Shown: positions 16,982-35,077 of the stretch, in pieces
Layout of the letters: each line of letters opens with the position of its first letter
Position numbering within the stretch: the stretch's first letter is position 1
Assembly: GCF_008806385.1 (NCBI RefSeq)
Contig: NZ_VZZK01000012.1
Span: forward strand, 1-64,000
Length of the DNA stretch: 64,000 nt
DNA from: Methylobacterium soli
GTDB lineage: Bacteria > Pseudomonadota > Alphaproteobacteria > Rhizobiales > Beijerinckiaceae
Reading direction: 5' to 3'
Notes under the pieces: generated by a model
Seen by the model: the letters and a program-made list of their open reading frames with translations, nothing else
What the model was told of the DNA's origin: nothing
Databases searched by the model: none
Made by a program: the position numbers and the translations under genes

Positions 16982-17199
16982 CGGACAGTTCCGAGCCCTT
17001 GAGTCGCTGTGTTCATTCCATAAAGGGACGATTTGGTAAACAAGGTGTTAGGATTTGCGGACTGCGGGCGGTGCCGTGCCGCACCGATGCAGCGCCGCGA
17101 CGGTGCCCTCCGCGCCGCTCGCCGCAGTGGACAGCGCGGGCGCGACGCACCAATGTAGGACAGCCTTTTCCCTCGCCGCAGAGAGGCGCCCGCCCTCCG

Positions 17200-18105
17200 A
17201 TGACAGCGCCCCAACCGGATGATGCGACCGACGCCTTCGGCTTCGCTCCGGCCTTCGCCGTGGACGAGCCCGCGGCCCACACCCTGCCCTTCGTCTTCAA
17301 CACGGGGCATTCCGGCTCGGTCTACCCGGCGGTGTTCCTGGCTTCCTCCCGCCTCGGCGCGCTGGCCCTGCGCCGCTCCGAGGACGCGCATGTGGAGCGG
17401 CTCTTCGCCCCCGTGGTCGACCTCGGCGCCCCCTTGATGCGGGCGAATTTCCCGCGCGCCTATCTCGACGTGAACCGGGAACCCTACGAGCTCGACCCGC
17501 GCATGTTCGACGGGCGGCTGCCGCCGTTCGCCAACACGCGCTCCATGCGGGTCGCGGGCGGCCTCGGCACGGTGCCGCGGGTGGTGGCGGACGGGCAGGA
17601 GATCTACGGGGCGCGCCTCTCGGTCGACGAGGCGGTGGCGCGCATCGAGCAGCTCTACAAGCCCTATCACCGGACCCTGCGGGGCCTGATTCAGCGCACC
17701 GCGCGCCAATTCGGCCACGCCATCCTGATCGATTGCCACTCGATGCCCTCGTCGAGCCTCGGGCGGGACCCGGACGGAAAGGCCGATTTCGTGCTCGGCG
17801 ACCGCTTCGGCACCGCCTGCGCGCCCTTGCTCATCGACCTCGTCGAGGACACCCTGCGGGCCGGGGGATTTCGCGTGGTGCGCAACAAGCCCTACGCGGG
17901 CGGCTTCATCACCGAGCATTACGGCGAGCCGAATGTCGGGCGTCATGCCCTGCAGATCGAGATCAACCGGGGTCTCTACATGAACGAGACGACGCTGGCG
18001 GTGACGGCGGGCTTCGAGCCCCTGGTCCAGGCCCTGCGGTCCATGGTGATCGCGGTGGCGGCCGAGGCGGTCGATCTCGGCGCGCGCCGCATGGCGGCCG
18101 AGTAG
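17200..18105 (+). CDS. N-formylglutamate amidohydrolase
   Basis: A 301-residue zinc-dependent hydrolase of the FGase family, which cleaves N-formylglutamate (end of one histidine-degradation route) or related N-acyl amino acids. Motifs are FNTGHSGSVYP (about residues 33-43), RANFPRAYLDVNREPYELD, ILIDCHSMPSSS with a metal-binding Asp/His, and ITEHYGEPNVGRHALQIEIN near the end. No other hut genes are present, so the physiological substrate is open. The ATG at 17200 is preferred; the frame is open upstream, but those codons are not family-like. Confidence 0.88.
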   Translation: MTAPQPDDATDAFGFAPAFAVDEPAAHTLPFVFNTGHSGSVYPAVFLASSRLGALALRRSEDAHVERLFAPVVDLGAPLMRANFPRAYLDVNREPYELDPRMFDGRLPPFANTRSMRVAGGLGTVPRVVADGQEIYGARLSVDEAVARIEQLYKPYHRTLRGLIQRTARQFGHAILIDCHSMPSSSLGRDPDGKADFVLGDRFGTACAPLLIDLVEDTLRAGGFRVVRNKPYAGGFITEHYGEPNVGRHALQIEINRGLYMNETTLAVTAGFEPLVQALRSMVIAVAAEAVDLGARRMAAE

Positions 18106-18408
18106 CGCAGCCCCCGCCGGGTCATCCCCGACGCGCGAGCCCTGGGGCAGTCCTCGCTGCCGGCGCGCCCGGCACCCTGCGCCCAAGAAAAAAGGCCACT
18201 CCCGAAGGAGCGGCCCGAAGTCTAGGGAGGAAACGCCCAAGAAGGGCTACCGGACCGCGACGCCATCGCGATCCCGCAATGCACAAAGTAAAGTGCGCCG
18301 CACAAATTGCAAGCCTGAACCGAACCGCCAAGCCTGCTTCCAGCGCATGGCACGACCGCGTCGGACGCAATTGAGTTGCGGGCGCGGATTCCCGTCCAGG
18401 CTGTGCTC
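18106..18408. other. Intergenic region between convergent genes
   Basis: No gene is supported. It holds the galU terminator (18188-18215). The remainder, roughly 18216-18408, is the 3' untranslated stretch between the galU stop and that terminator, with no obvious repeat. Confidence 0.5.
18188..18215 (-). terminator. Rho-independent terminator of galU
   Basis: Read on the minus strand, GGCCGCTCC-TTCG-GGAGTGGCC forms a 9-bp stem (one G-U pair) capped by a stable UUCG-type tetraloop, followed directly by TTTTTT. It lies about 195 bp after the galU stop on the same strand. Confidence 0.8.
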
Positions 18409-19275
18409 TCAGGCCTCGCCGAGGAGCCGCGCGATCTCGGCCCGGAGGGGCGCGGCCAGATCCTCGCGCTGCAGCGCGTAGGCGAGGTTCGCCGTGAGGA
18501 AGCCGAGCTTCGAGCCGGTATCGTAGGTCCGGCCCTCGTAGCGCATGCCGTAGAATTTCTGCTGGCCCGCGAGCTTGATCATCGCGTCGGTGAGCTGGAT
18601 CTCGCCGCCAGCGCCCTTCTCGCCGTGCTCGAGGATCGCGAAGATCTCGGGCTGCAGGATGTAGCGGCCCGAGATGATGAAGTTCGAGGGCGCCGTGCCG
18701 GCCTTCGGCTTCTCCACCATGCCGGTGATCTCGAAGGTCCGGTCGAAGGTCTCGCCGACGCTGACGATGCCGTATTGGTGCGTCTCCTCGGGCTTCACCT
18801 CCTCGACCGCGATGACGTTGCCGCCGTGGCGCTCGTAGGCCTCCAGCATCTGGCCCATGCAGCCGCGGCTGAGCATGTCGGGCAGCAGCACCGCGAAGGG
18901 CTCGTCGCCGACGATCTCGCGGGCGCACCAGACGGCGTGGCCGAGGCCGAGCGGCGCCTGCTGCCGGGTGAAGCTGGTCTGCCCGGCCTTGGGCAGGTCC
19001 TTCTTCAGTTCCTCGAAGGCCGCCTGCTTGCCGCGCTCCTGCAGCATGTGGTCGAGCTCGAAGGCGATGTCGAAATGGTCCTCGATCACCGCCTTGCCGC
19101 GGCCGGTGACGAAGATGAAATGCTCGATGCCGGCCTCGCGCGCCTCGTCCACCACGTGCTGCACCACCGGCCGGTCCACGACCGTGAGCATCTCCTTGGG
19201 GACGGCCTTCGTGGCCGGCAGGAAGCGTGTGCCGAGGCCCGCGACGGGCAGGACAGCCTTGCGAATGCGTTTCAT
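18409..19275 (-). CDS. galU: UTP-glucose-1-phosphate uridylyltransferase
   Basis: A 288-residue nucleotidyltransferase that makes UDP-glucose from UTP and glucose-1-phosphate. The signature [20 protein letters not shown] starts near residue 10. LPDMLSRG supplies the metal-binding Asp, and [19 protein letters not shown] and [13 protein letters not shown] follow the family closely. The ATG at 19273-19275 ([10 protein letters not shown]) is preferred to an upstream in-frame ATG that adds 19 unrelated residues. It is divergent from galE, with which it shares UDP-glucose metabolism for cell-envelope glycans. Confidence 0.95.
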   Translation of the reverse strand: MKRIRKAVLPVAGLGTRFLPATKAVPKEMLTVVDRPVVQHVVDEAREAGIEHFIFVTGRGKAVIEDHFDIAFELDHMLQERGKQAAFEELKKDLPKAGQTSFTRQQAPLGLGHAVWCAREIVGDEPFAVLLPDMLSRGCMGQMLEAYERHGGNVIAVEEVKPEETHQYGIVSVGETFDRTFEITGMVEKPKAGTAPSNFIISGRYILQPEIFAILEHGEKGAGGEIQLTDAMIKLAGQQKFYGMRYEGRTYDTGSKLGFLTANLAYALQREDLAAPLRAEIARLLGEA

Positions 19276-19448
19276 CGGATGCGACCTGGAGATGTATGGG
19301 ACGGCAGGAATGCTCAAGCTCAAAGATAGCACGCTCCGGTAAGTCGCCTAGCCTCGGCCGCCCCGGAACGCGCCTGACCTTTGTCATCAACAATGCTGAA
19401 GCTTTGCGTTATGTTCGCTGAACGGTTGCGGCGGGGAGCGGGCTCACG

Positions 19449-20441
19449 ATGGCGGTTCTGGTGACGGGCGGTGCCGGTTATATCGGCAGCCACATGGTTC
19501 TGGCCCTCCAGGATGCGGGGCACGAGGAGATCGTCGTCCTCGACGATCTCTCAACCGGCTTCGACTGGGCCCTGCCGCCGGAGGTGAGGCTCGTGGTCGG
19601 CGACGTCGCCGACCAGGCCCTCGTCACCGAGACGATCCGCCAGCACCGCATCGACGCCATCGCGCATTTCGCGGCCCGGATCGTGGTGCCGGATTCGGTG
19701 GCCGATCCGCTCGGCTACTACCTCGCCAACACCGTCAAGACCCGGGCCCTCATCGAGGCCGCCGTGCGCACGGGGATCAAGCACATCATCTTCTCCTCCA
19801 CCGCCGCCGTCTACGGCGAGCCGGAGGTCGTGCCGGTGCCCGAGGACCTGCCGCTCAACCCGATCAACCCTTACGGCCGCTCGAAGCTGATGAGCGAGTG
19901 GATGATCGCCGATGCCGCGAAGGCGCACGGCTTCAGCTACGTCATCCTGCGCTACTTCAACGTGGCGGGCGCCGACCCGCGCGGGCGCACCGGGCAATCG
20001 ACCCCGAACGCCACTCACCTGATCAAGGCCGCGACCCAGACGGCCCTGGGCCAGCGCAGCCATCTGGAGGTGTTCGGCACCGATTACCCGACCCGCGACG
20101 GCTCGTGCCTGCGGGACTACATCCAGGTCTCGGATCTCGCCGAGGCGCACCGGGTCGCCCTCGACCACCTGCGCGCCGGGGGCGAGAGCCTGACGCTGAA
20201 TTGCGGCTACGGCCGCGGCTACTCGGTGCTCGAGGTGATCGAGGTGGTCAAGCGCGTCTCCGGCCGGGATTTCGCGGTGCGTCTCTCGCCCCGCCGCGCC
20301 GGCGACCCGGCCCAGATCATCGCGCGGGCCGACCGGATCCGGAGCGAGCTCGGCTGGAGCCCGAAGCACGACGACCTCGACGGGATCGTCGCCCAGGCGC
20401 TCGCTTGGGAAGACGCCCTCGGCCGGCGCAACCGGGTCTGA
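19449..20441 (+). CDS. galE: UDP-glucose 4-epimerase
   Basis: A 330-residue short-chain dehydrogenase/reductase that interconverts UDP-glucose and UDP-galactose with bound NAD. The Rossmann motif GGAGYIGSH is at residues 7-15, and the catalytic Ser lies in FSSTAAVYGE. The catalytic pair Tyr-x3-Lys is in NPYGRSKLMSEWM, and RYFNVAGADPRGRTGQ follows. The C-terminal substrate domain ends with RAGDPAQIIA and LGWSPKHD. It is divergent from galU and followed 4 bp later by a lytic transglycosylase gene. Confidence 0.95.
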   Translation: MAVLVTGGAGYIGSHMVLALQDAGHEEIVVLDDLSTGFDWALPPEVRLVVGDVADQALVTETIRQHRIDAIAHFAARIVVPDSVADPLGYYLANTVKTRALIEAAVRTGIKHIIFSSTAAVYGEPEVVPVPEDLPLNPINPYGRSKLMSEWMIADAAKAHGFSYVILRYFNVAGADPRGRTGQSTPNATHLIKAATQTALGQRSHLEVFGTDYPTRDGSCLRDYIQVSDLAEAHRVALDHLRAGGESLTLNCGYGRGYSVLEVIEVVKRVSGRDFAVRLSPRRAGDPAQIIARADRIRSELGWSPKHDDLDGIVAQALAWEDALGRRNRV

Positions 20442-20445
20442 CGCG

Positions 20446-21672
20446 GTGCGAGTGTGCTGGCGCGCCGCACTCATCTTGGCGCTGATGACGCCTTCCGCCA
20501 TCGCGGCGCCGGAAGCGGCGCGGGTGCCGGAAGCGGCGCGGGTGCCGGAGGCCCGCGTCGAGGAATTCGGTGCCTTCGTGGCCGCCCTGCGCTCCGAGGC
20601 GCTGAGCCGGGGCGTGTCGGACGCCACCTTCGCGGCGGCCTTCCGGGGCGTCACGGCGCCCGATCCCGAGATCCTCGCCCGCACCAAGCGCCAGGGCGAG
20701 TTCGCCCGGCCCGTCTGGGACTATCTCGTCGGGGCGGTCTCGGCCGGCCGGATCGCGCGGGGGCATGCGCGCGCCGCCGCCCTCGCCGACACCCTGGCGG
20801 CGATCGAGGCGCGCACGGGCGTGCCGCGCTGGATCATCTTCGCCTTCTGGGGCGTCGAATCCGATTTCGGGGCGAGCGCCGGCAGCGTGCCGACGATCCG
20901 GGCGCTGGCGACCCTCGCCCAGGCCCGCCACCGGGGCGACCTGTTCCGGGAGGAACTGCTCGCGGCGCTGACGATCCTGCAGCGCGGCGACATCCAGCCC
21001 GAGCGCATGAAGGGCTCCTGGGCCGGCGCCATGGGGCAGGTGCAGTTCCTGCCCTCAACCTTCCTCCGCCACGCGGTGGATTTCGACGGCGACGGCCACC
21101 GCGACATCTGGACCTCGGATGCCGATGCCCTGGCCTCCATCGCCGGCTACCTGAAGGATCTCGGCTGGAACCCGGCCTTGTCCTGGGGCTACGAGGTGAG
21201 CTTGCCGGCGGCGTTCGACCTGACCCGCTACGCGGACGATCTCGGCGCGTTCGCCCGGAGAGGCGTGCGGCGTAGCGACGGCAAGCCCCTGCCGGCCTCC
21301 GGCGCCGCCAGCCTGTTCCTTCCCGGCGGCGCCGGCGGCCCCGCCTTCCTGATCACCGGGAATTTCGAGGTCGTGCGCGCCTACAACACCTCCGATTCCT
21401 ACGCCCTCGCGGTCGGGCATCTCGCCGACCGGCTCGCCGGCGCGCCCGCCCTGGCGCGCCCCTGGCCGGACGGGGCCAGGCGCCTCGACACGGCGGGCCT
21501 CAAGGCCCTGCAGCGCGGGTTGGCCGCGCAGGGGCTCTATGCCGGCGAGGCCGACGGGCGGGCCGGCCCGAAGCTGCGCGAGGCGGTGCGCCGCTACCAG
21601 ATCCGCGAGGGGATCGTGGCCGACGGCTACGCGGCGCCCGCGCTCCTCGAACGGCTCGGGACCGCTCCGTGA
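20446..21672 (+). CDS. Lytic murein transglycosylase (MltB/SLT_2 type) with peptidoglycan-binding domain
   Basis: A 408-residue secreted enzyme starting at a GTG 5 bp after galE. Signal peptide residues 1-20 end at PSAIAAPEA. A small repeat EAARVPEAARVPEAR follows from a 21-bp tandem duplication. The SLT_2 catalytic domain (about residues 40-325) holds FAFWGVESDFGASAG with the catalytic Glu, GSWAGAMGQVQFLPSTF and DFDGDGHRDIW. A PG_binding_1 module closes the protein (ALQRGLAAQGLYAGEADG ... AVRRYQ). It cleaves peptidoglycan glycan strands to anhydro-muropeptides. Lack of a lipobox suggests a soluble periplasmic form. Confidence 0.92.
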   Translation: MRVCWRAALILALMTPSAIAAPEAARVPEAARVPEARVEEFGAFVAALRSEALSRGVSDATFAAAFRGVTAPDPEILARTKRQGEFARPVWDYLVGAVSAGRIARGHARAAALADTLAAIEARTGVPRWIIFAFWGVESDFGASAGSVPTIRALATLAQARHRGDLFREELLAALTILQRGDIQPERMKGSWAGAMGQVQFLPSTFLRHAVDFDGDGHRDIWTSDADALASIAGYLKDLGWNPALSWGYEVSLPAAFDLTRYADDLGAFARRGVRRSDGKPLPASGAASLFLPGGAGGPAFLITGNFEVVRAYNTSDSYALAVGHLADRLAGAPALARPWPDGARRLDTAGLKALQRGLAAQGLYAGEADGRAGPKLREAVRRYQIREGIVADGYAAPALLERLGTAP

Positions 21673-21767
21673 CGGGCCGTGTTTAGACCTCCGGGCCGAC
21701 CTTCTGTATGGTCGGGTCCGCATGCCGACCCGGGGCCGTTGCCGCGGGCGGGCCGAGGTGGCGTTTG

Positions 21768-23183
21768 ATGAAGCTCCGATCGCGGATCTGTTGGCGGCGC
21801 GCGGCCCTCCGCGCCCTCCTCGGCACGGCTGGCCTCGGCGCCGCCTGGGCCTTCACGCCCGCGCCGGCCGCCGCCCAATGGGGAGACGCGTACGAGCAGC
21901 CCCGCAGCGATCCCTACGCGGTCCCGCCCCGCCGCCGCGCCCGGGACAATTATTACCGGGATGACAACGCCTACGGGGCCCGGCAGGCGCGCCGCTACGC
22001 ACCGCAGCCGCAGGAGGCGCCGCGCCAGTTCTACTGGCCCTGGGAGGACCGGCCGCAGCAGGCCCAGCCCCAGCCGCAGCCCGAGCCGAGCTACCGTCCG
22101 GCGCGGCCGCGCGCGCCCGCCGCCGCGGCCGATGCGCAGCGCGTCCAGAAGCGGCGGGTCCGCCCCGCCCCGGTCGCGGCCCCGCCCAAGCCCGTGGTGC
22201 CGAAGGCCGAGCCCAACACCCAGATCGCGGTGTTCGGAGATTCGCTGGCCGACCACCTGAGCAAGGGCCTCGACGACGTGTTCGAGGAGAATGCCGACGT
22301 CGCCGTCCTCGACCGCGCCAAGGGCGATAGCGGCCTCGTGCGCAAGGACGTGGTCGACTGGCCGAAGGTCGCCGAGGATTTCCTGAAGGCGAACCCGAAG
22401 GTGACCTACGCCCTGGTGATGCTCGGCGCCAATGACCGCCAGCCGATCCGCGAGGGCGACCAGAGCCTGGACCCCCTCACCGACCGCTGGCGCGAGCTCT
22501 ACCGCGAGCGGGTCGACGCGATGGTGAAGGTCTTTGCCGACCGCAAGATCCCGCTGATCTGGGTCGGCACCCCGCCGATGCGCAGCGAGGGCCTGACCAC
22601 CGACCTCGCGGCCATCAACGACATCTTTCGCGAGCGCGTCGCCCGGGGCGGCGGCACCTACGTGGACGTCTGGCCGGGCTTCGTGGACGACCGCAACCAC
22701 TACACGCCCTCGGGCCCCGATCTCGACGGCCAGAACGCGAAGCTGCGCACCCAGGACGGGGTGCACTTCACCCGCGCGGGCGCCCGCAAGCTCGCCCATT
22801 TCGCCGACGTGGAGCTGAAGCGCCTGATGGGCAACGCCAGTCCGGCGCCCGCCGACCAGCCGGCGGCGGTGGCGGCGACCCCCGGACAGACCCTCGACGG
22901 CGCCGTCCCGAAGCTCGACGACACCGCCGCGATCGACCGTCAGATCACCGCGATGCTGCCGAGCCTGCCCGAGCCGCCCGGGATCCCGGCGCTCCCGGTG
23001 AAGCCGCTCGCCGGCCCCGTCGTGCCCCTCGGCCGGGCCGAGATCTCCCCCGGCGGCGTCCTGATGAGCGGGCGACCGCGCGACGCCGACACCTCCGGCA
23101 ACGTGGAGCGGGCCCTGCAGCGGGGCGCCGCGCCCCTGCCCCAGCCCGGCCGCGCCGACGATTTCCGCTGGCCGCCCAGTTAG
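21768..23183 (+). CDS. DUF459 SGNH-family periplasmic protein
   Basis: A 471-residue protein with a signal peptide (about residues 1-38, ending PAPAAAQW). A low-complexity Arg/Pro/Gln-rich stretch runs to about residue 150. The SGNH domain has IAVFGDSLADHL (block I Ser), VMLGANDRQP (block III) and DGVHFTRAGARK (Asp-His). A Pro/Ala-rich tail of about 110 residues follows. DUF459 proteins are found near envelope glycan genes in Hyphomicrobiales and may remove or transfer acyl groups on periplasmic polysaccharide; this is inference. The ATG at 21768 begins a convincing signal peptide, unlike the upstream in-frame GTG/ATG codons. Confidence 0.87.
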   Translation: MKLRSRICWRRAALRALLGTAGLGAAWAFTPAPAAAQWGDAYEQPRSDPYAVPPRRRARDNYYRDDNAYGARQARRYAPQPQEAPRQFYWPWEDRPQQAQPQPQPEPSYRPARPRAPAAAADAQRVQKRRVRPAPVAAPPKPVVPKAEPNTQIAVFGDSLADHLSKGLDDVFEENADVAVLDRAKGDSGLVRKDVVDWPKVAEDFLKANPKVTYALVMLGANDRQPIREGDQSLDPLTDRWRELYRERVDAMVKVFADRKIPLIWVGTPPMRSEGLTTDLAAINDIFRERVARGGGTYVDVWPGFVDDRNHYTPSGPDLDGQNAKLRTQDGVHFTRAGARKLAHFADVELKRLMGNASPAPADQPAAVAATPGQTLDGAVPKLDDTAAIDRQITAMLPSLPEPPGIPALPVKPLAGPVVPLGRAEISPGGVLMSGRPRDADTSGNVERALQRGAAPLPQPGRADDFRWPPS

Positions 23184-23198
23184 CGGCCCGAAACGAAG

Positions 23199-23237
23199 CG
23201 GGCGCGGCCCGCATGCCGCGCCGCGCCCGTTTTCTTC
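23199..23237 (+). terminator. Rho-independent terminator after the DUF459 gene
   Basis: CGGGCGCGGC (23199-23208) pairs perfectly with GCCGCGCCCG (23220-23229) around an 11-nt loop, followed by TTTTCTTC. It lies between the DUF459 stop and the convergent gltD stop and fits a plus-strand terminator. Confidence 0.78.
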
Positions 23238-23251
23238 ATATCCGCCGCGGA

Positions 23252-24682
<1,431 letters not shown>

Positions 24683-24780
24683 CGATCCGTCCCTAGGCTG
24701 GCGGATCGCCTGATCCCGCCACCTGCATCGTCGCTGTCTGTCCGGGGCGGCCGGTCCGAGATCGGCCGCCCCTTCGGGTT

Positions 24781-29538
<4,758 letters not shown>

Positions 29539-30199
29539 GCCCGGGCATCAACCGATGCCGGGCTCACGCAACTCTCAACGTCGGGTCTTGGTCGGGTCTT
29601 CGGTGTCGAAGCGCCCGCTCACCCGCGGGCTCGACGCCGGGCTGTGCTCAGCCGGCGTGGGCCCGGATCGCCCGAATGGCGACCGGCTTCAGATCTCGTT
29701 TCGACGCTACGATGTTCACGTCCCGAAACCCTTTGCCTGCCCTCGAGGCCTTGCCGAAAATGGGACAGGGATGCTGTCCTAACGATGGAAGGTGACAGAT
29801 TTTAACCGGTCCAGCAAGGCCCGGATCGCCGGAGCGCATGCGTTTTGCGGCGGGCGTCCCCGCGCGGCCGCAGAGTGACATCGCCGCAGGCCCCGGGCGG
29901 CCATCGTGCGGGCTCATGCCGATGCGCGCCGCGATGCCGCGGAGGGGCACGCAGACACGCATGGGAGACATCCCGGCCGCGTCTTGCCGGGATTGGCCCG
30001 CAATCTCGCCCTATTCGGACGGTTAACGAAGTCTTGCCGAGCACAAGCGGCATGCGGGGCAACGACCTCGCCAGGACAGCCGAAGGACCCGCGCATGGCG
30101 GGCCTTCGGCACGCGGCAGGCCCCGCAGCGGGTGGTTCGGGGTCGGCAGCTCCCGCCGCCCGGTCGAGCCGGCCCTCAACGGAATGGGACGACGCCCTC
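29539..30199. other. Intergenic region upstream of gltB and of the PepSY-like gene
   Basis: This 660-bp gap between divergent genes has open frames on both strands, but none has family-like sequence, a convincing start or consistent codon bias. It contains an imperfect hairpin (GCCCGGGCATC / GATGCCGGGC, 29538-29563) directly against the longest gltB start. It also contains GGACAG-GGATG-CTGTCC at 29763-29779, a perfect 6-bp inverted repeat that could be an operator for nitrogen or glutamate control. TTAACGAAG at 30024-30032 is an isolated TTAAC half-site. I see no RNA gene. Confidence 0.45.
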
Positions 30200-31282
30200 A
30201 TGGATGCGAGCCGCAAGGTTTCCCGGAAGCTCCCCCCGGCTCCGACGCTCTCCTGGTCCGCCGGATCCCGCCCGGCCCTGCGCGCCGGCCTCCTCGCCGC
30301 GGCCGTCCTGCTGGGCCTCGGCGGCGCGGCGCAGGCCCAGTACGCCTTCGAGGACGTGATCCTGTCGCCGCGGTCCGTGGCGTGGCGGCTGAGCGAGCGC
30401 GGCTTCAGCGGGCTCACCCGCCCGCGCTTCGACGGGCGCGCCTACATCGTCGAGGCCTTCGCGCCGAACGGCGCCCGGATCCGCCTCTTCGTCGATGCCC
30501 ATGACGGCGCCATCGTGGGGCGCGAGCGCCTCGGCGGCGATCCCTACGCGCCCGCCCGCGTCTCCCGGCCGATGCCCGGGTTCGGCTGGACCGAGGAGGA
30601 TGCCGAGCCGCGGCGCCCGCTGCGCCCGGTTGAGCGCCAAGTCGAGCGCCAAGTCGAGCGCCAAGCCGAGCGCCTTTTGCCTCCCGCCGACATTCCCAAT
30701 CCGACGGGCCGCGCGCTCGCGCCGCGCCCCGACCTTTACGGCCACACCGAGCCGGCCCGGCCCGCCCTCGCGGGGCGCCCGGAACCCGCGGATGCGAATC
30801 CCCACGGCCTGAACCCGGATACCCGGGGCCGGACCGAATCCCCGCGCAAGCTGAGCCGCCTCGCACCCCCGAAGCCCGAAGGCAAGCCGGCGGCCCGAAC
30901 GGCGCCGGACGCGCCGGCGCCGAAGCTCAAGCCGGCCGAGACGAGGGAGCAGAGCGGGGAGCAGGCCAAGGAATTGGCCAAGGAGCCACGCAAGCCGGAG
31001 GCGCCGGTGGCCGCGATCGAGCCGCCCAAGGTCGCCCCGAATCCCGCCCAGACCCCCGCTTCCGTGCAGCCGCCCCCGGCCGAGCCGAAGCCGCAGCCAT
31101 CGGCGGCCACGGAGAGCAAGGCCGCCGAGGTGAAGCCCCCGGAGGCCAAGTCCCTGGAGGCCAAGCCGGCCGAGAAGGCCTGGAAGGACCCGCCCGCCGA
31201 GGGCAAGCGCAACGTCCGGGTGATCGGCGGCGCCACGATCGTGCCCGGCGGCAGCGAGAAGGACGGGGCCGCCGCCGAGTAG
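30200..31282 (+). CDS. Secreted or membrane-anchored protein with a PepSY-like N-terminal region and Pro/Lys/Glu-rich tail
   Basis: A 360-residue protein of unknown function. A signal peptide or anchor spans about residues 26-48 (LRAGLLAAAVLLGLGGAAQA). Residues 52-112 (WRLSERGFSGLTRPRFDGRA ... VDAHDGAIVGRERLGG) resemble the small PepSY fold, an inhibitor or regulator module. The remaining 230 residues are disordered, rich in Pro, Lys, Glu and Ala, and include VERQVERQVERQ from a 12-bp tandem repeat. The final segment NVRVIGGATIVPGG is more ordered. Upstream in-frame ATGs exist (30095), but the ATG at 30200 gives a normal signal peptide. No neighbour suggests a function. Confidence 0.65.
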   Translation: MDASRKVSRKLPPAPTLSWSAGSRPALRAGLLAAAVLLGLGGAAQAQYAFEDVILSPRSVAWRLSERGFSGLTRPRFDGRAYIVEAFAPNGARIRLFVDAHDGAIVGRERLGGDPYAPARVSRPMPGFGWTEEDAEPRRPLRPVERQVERQVERQAERLLPPADIPNPTGRALAPRPDLYGHTEPARPALAGRPEPADANPHGLNPDTRGRTESPRKLSRLAPPKPEGKPAARTAPDAPAPKLKPAETREQSGEQAKELAKEPRKPEAPVAAIEPPKVAPNPAQTPASVQPPPAEPKPQPSAATESKAAEVKPPEAKSLEAKPAEKAWKDPPAEGKRNVRVIGGATIVPGGSEKDGAAAE

Positions 31283-31319
31283 GCGGCCCGGATCCACGCG
31301 AGAGCTGAGGCGCCCGAAA

Positions 31320-32180
31320 TCAGGCGCCCAGGATCAGGCGCTCCCGGCCCGCGAAGACCGTCAGGTTGTCCGAGCGGGCGATGGCGCAGAGCGTCATGCC
31401 GTGGAGCTGGGCCCGCTCCAGGGCGAGCGAGGTGGGGGCCGAGATCGCCACCACTACGGCGGCCCCGAAATGAGCGGCCTTCTCCACCATCTCGAACGAG
31501 CAGCGGCTCGTGATCACCAGGAACCCGTCGGCCGGATCGGTCCCGGTCCGGATCAGGGCGCCGATGAGCTTGTCGAGGGCGTTGTGGCGGCCGACATCCT
31601 CCCGCACGGCCACGAGGCTGCCGTCGAGCCGGGCCCAGGCGGCGGCGTGGACCGCCCGCGTCTCGTGATTGAGCCGCTGCGCCTCGCTGAGCGCCGCCAG
31701 CGCCCGGCTGATCGCCCCGAGCGCCACCCGGGTGGCGCCGGCCTGGCGCGGCTCGGCCATCGGCAGGGCCGAGAGGTCGTCGATGCCGCAGACGCCGCAG
31801 CCGGTGCGACCGCTGATCGCACGCTTGCGGGCGAGATGCTCGCGCAGGCGCCCGGGCACCAGATCGACGAGGAGCCGCAGGCCTCCCTCCCCGTCCTCGA
31901 CGCGGGCGGAGCGGATCTCCTCCGCCGCCGCCACGATCCCCTCCGTCAGGCTGAAGCCGTAGGCGAAGTCCTCGAGGTCGGACGGCGTCGTCATCATCAC
32001 CGCGTAGGGCACGCTGCCGTACACGAGATTGACCGGCATCTCGACCGCGAGGGACCGGGTGCCCGCGCGCGGATCGGACGCGTCGTAGGCGATGATCTCG
32101 GTCGGCACCGCGCGGGCGGTCGGCTGCGTTTCGGGGCCGGAGGCGGGCTCTGGCGTCTCGTTCGTCCTGCTCTGCTGCAT
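31320..32180 (-). CDS. fdhD: Formate dehydrogenase accessory sulfurtransferase FdhD
   Basis: A 286-residue cytosolic protein. FdhD carries sulfur from IscS to the molybdenum (or tungsten) bis-MGD cofactor of formate dehydrogenases, which is essential for their activity. Typical features are FAYGFSLTEGIV, the sulfur-carrying CxxC in GRTGCGVCGIDDL, REDVGRHNALDKLIGA and ITSRCSFEMVEKAA near the end. The ATG at 32178-32180 is chosen because the longer frame reads into non-family sequence. No formate dehydrogenase genes lie in the window, so it must serve an enzyme encoded elsewhere. Confidence 0.93.
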   Translation of the reverse strand: MQQSRTNETPEPASGPETQPTARAVPTEIIAYDASDPRAGTRSLAVEMPVNLVYGSVPYAVMMTTPSDLEDFAYGFSLTEGIVAAAEEIRSARVEDGEGGLRLLVDLVPGRLREHLARKRAISGRTGCGVCGIDDLSALPMAEPRQAGATRVALGAISRALAALSEAQRLNHETRAVHAAAWARLDGSLVAVREDVGRHNALDKLIGALIRTGTDPADGFLVITSRCSFEMVEKAAHFGAAVVVAISAPTSLALERAQLHGMTLCAIARSDNLTVFAGRERLILGA

Positions 32181-32512
32181 CGGTTGCACGACCCGCGGCT
32201 CTCTCGATTTCGCGCGCCGGTCCGGGCCCGGCGGCACCCCGTAACATAACAGCGCGCGCAAGCCCTTGCGCCCCCGGCCGGCACGCAAACGCGACCTGGA
32301 AAAGTTCCAGGTGGCCCGCAAGAAAGCGCATGATGCGACGCTGTTGCGGTTGCACCTTGAACTTCCTTGTGGTCTGACACCGCGATCGGACCCAGCCGGG
32401 TTTTTGCTCGGCCGGGGCTCAGACACGTCACAACCACATCGCGCCGGTCTCGGCAGAATCAAAGGCGCGAGCGGTCGGCCTGAGGGTCGCTAAGGGGAGC
32501 CACGAGAGGCAC
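32181..32512. other. Intergenic region upstream of coxB and fdhD with a long inverted repeat
   Basis: No gene is supported. AAGTTCCAGGTG (32302-32313) and CACCTTGAACTT (32353-32364) form a 12-bp inverted repeat with one mismatch, separated by 39 bp. This could be a paired operator or a long hairpin in the leader of the oxidase operon. The coxB start has GAGAGG four bases upstream. No other structure is obvious. Confidence 0.45.
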
Positions 32513-35066
<2,554 letters not shown>

Positions 35067-35077
35067 ATGCCCCCATC

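Noticed and set aside
17021..17060. Possible CtrA site upstream of cpdR (GGTAAACAAGGTGTTAGG)
   Set aside because: The half-sites do not match TTAA and the spacing is wrong; only the nearby GANTC site remains.
29838..30199. Several overlapping open frames between gltB and the PepSY-like gene
   Set aside because: They overlap in different frames, lack consistent codon bias and show no recognisable motif; only the frame from 30200 has a signal peptide and ordered domain.
31320..32180. fdhD as part of a formate dehydrogenase operon
   Set aside because: No fdh structural gene lies on either side; the neighbours are an unrelated secreted protein and the oxidase operon on the other strand.
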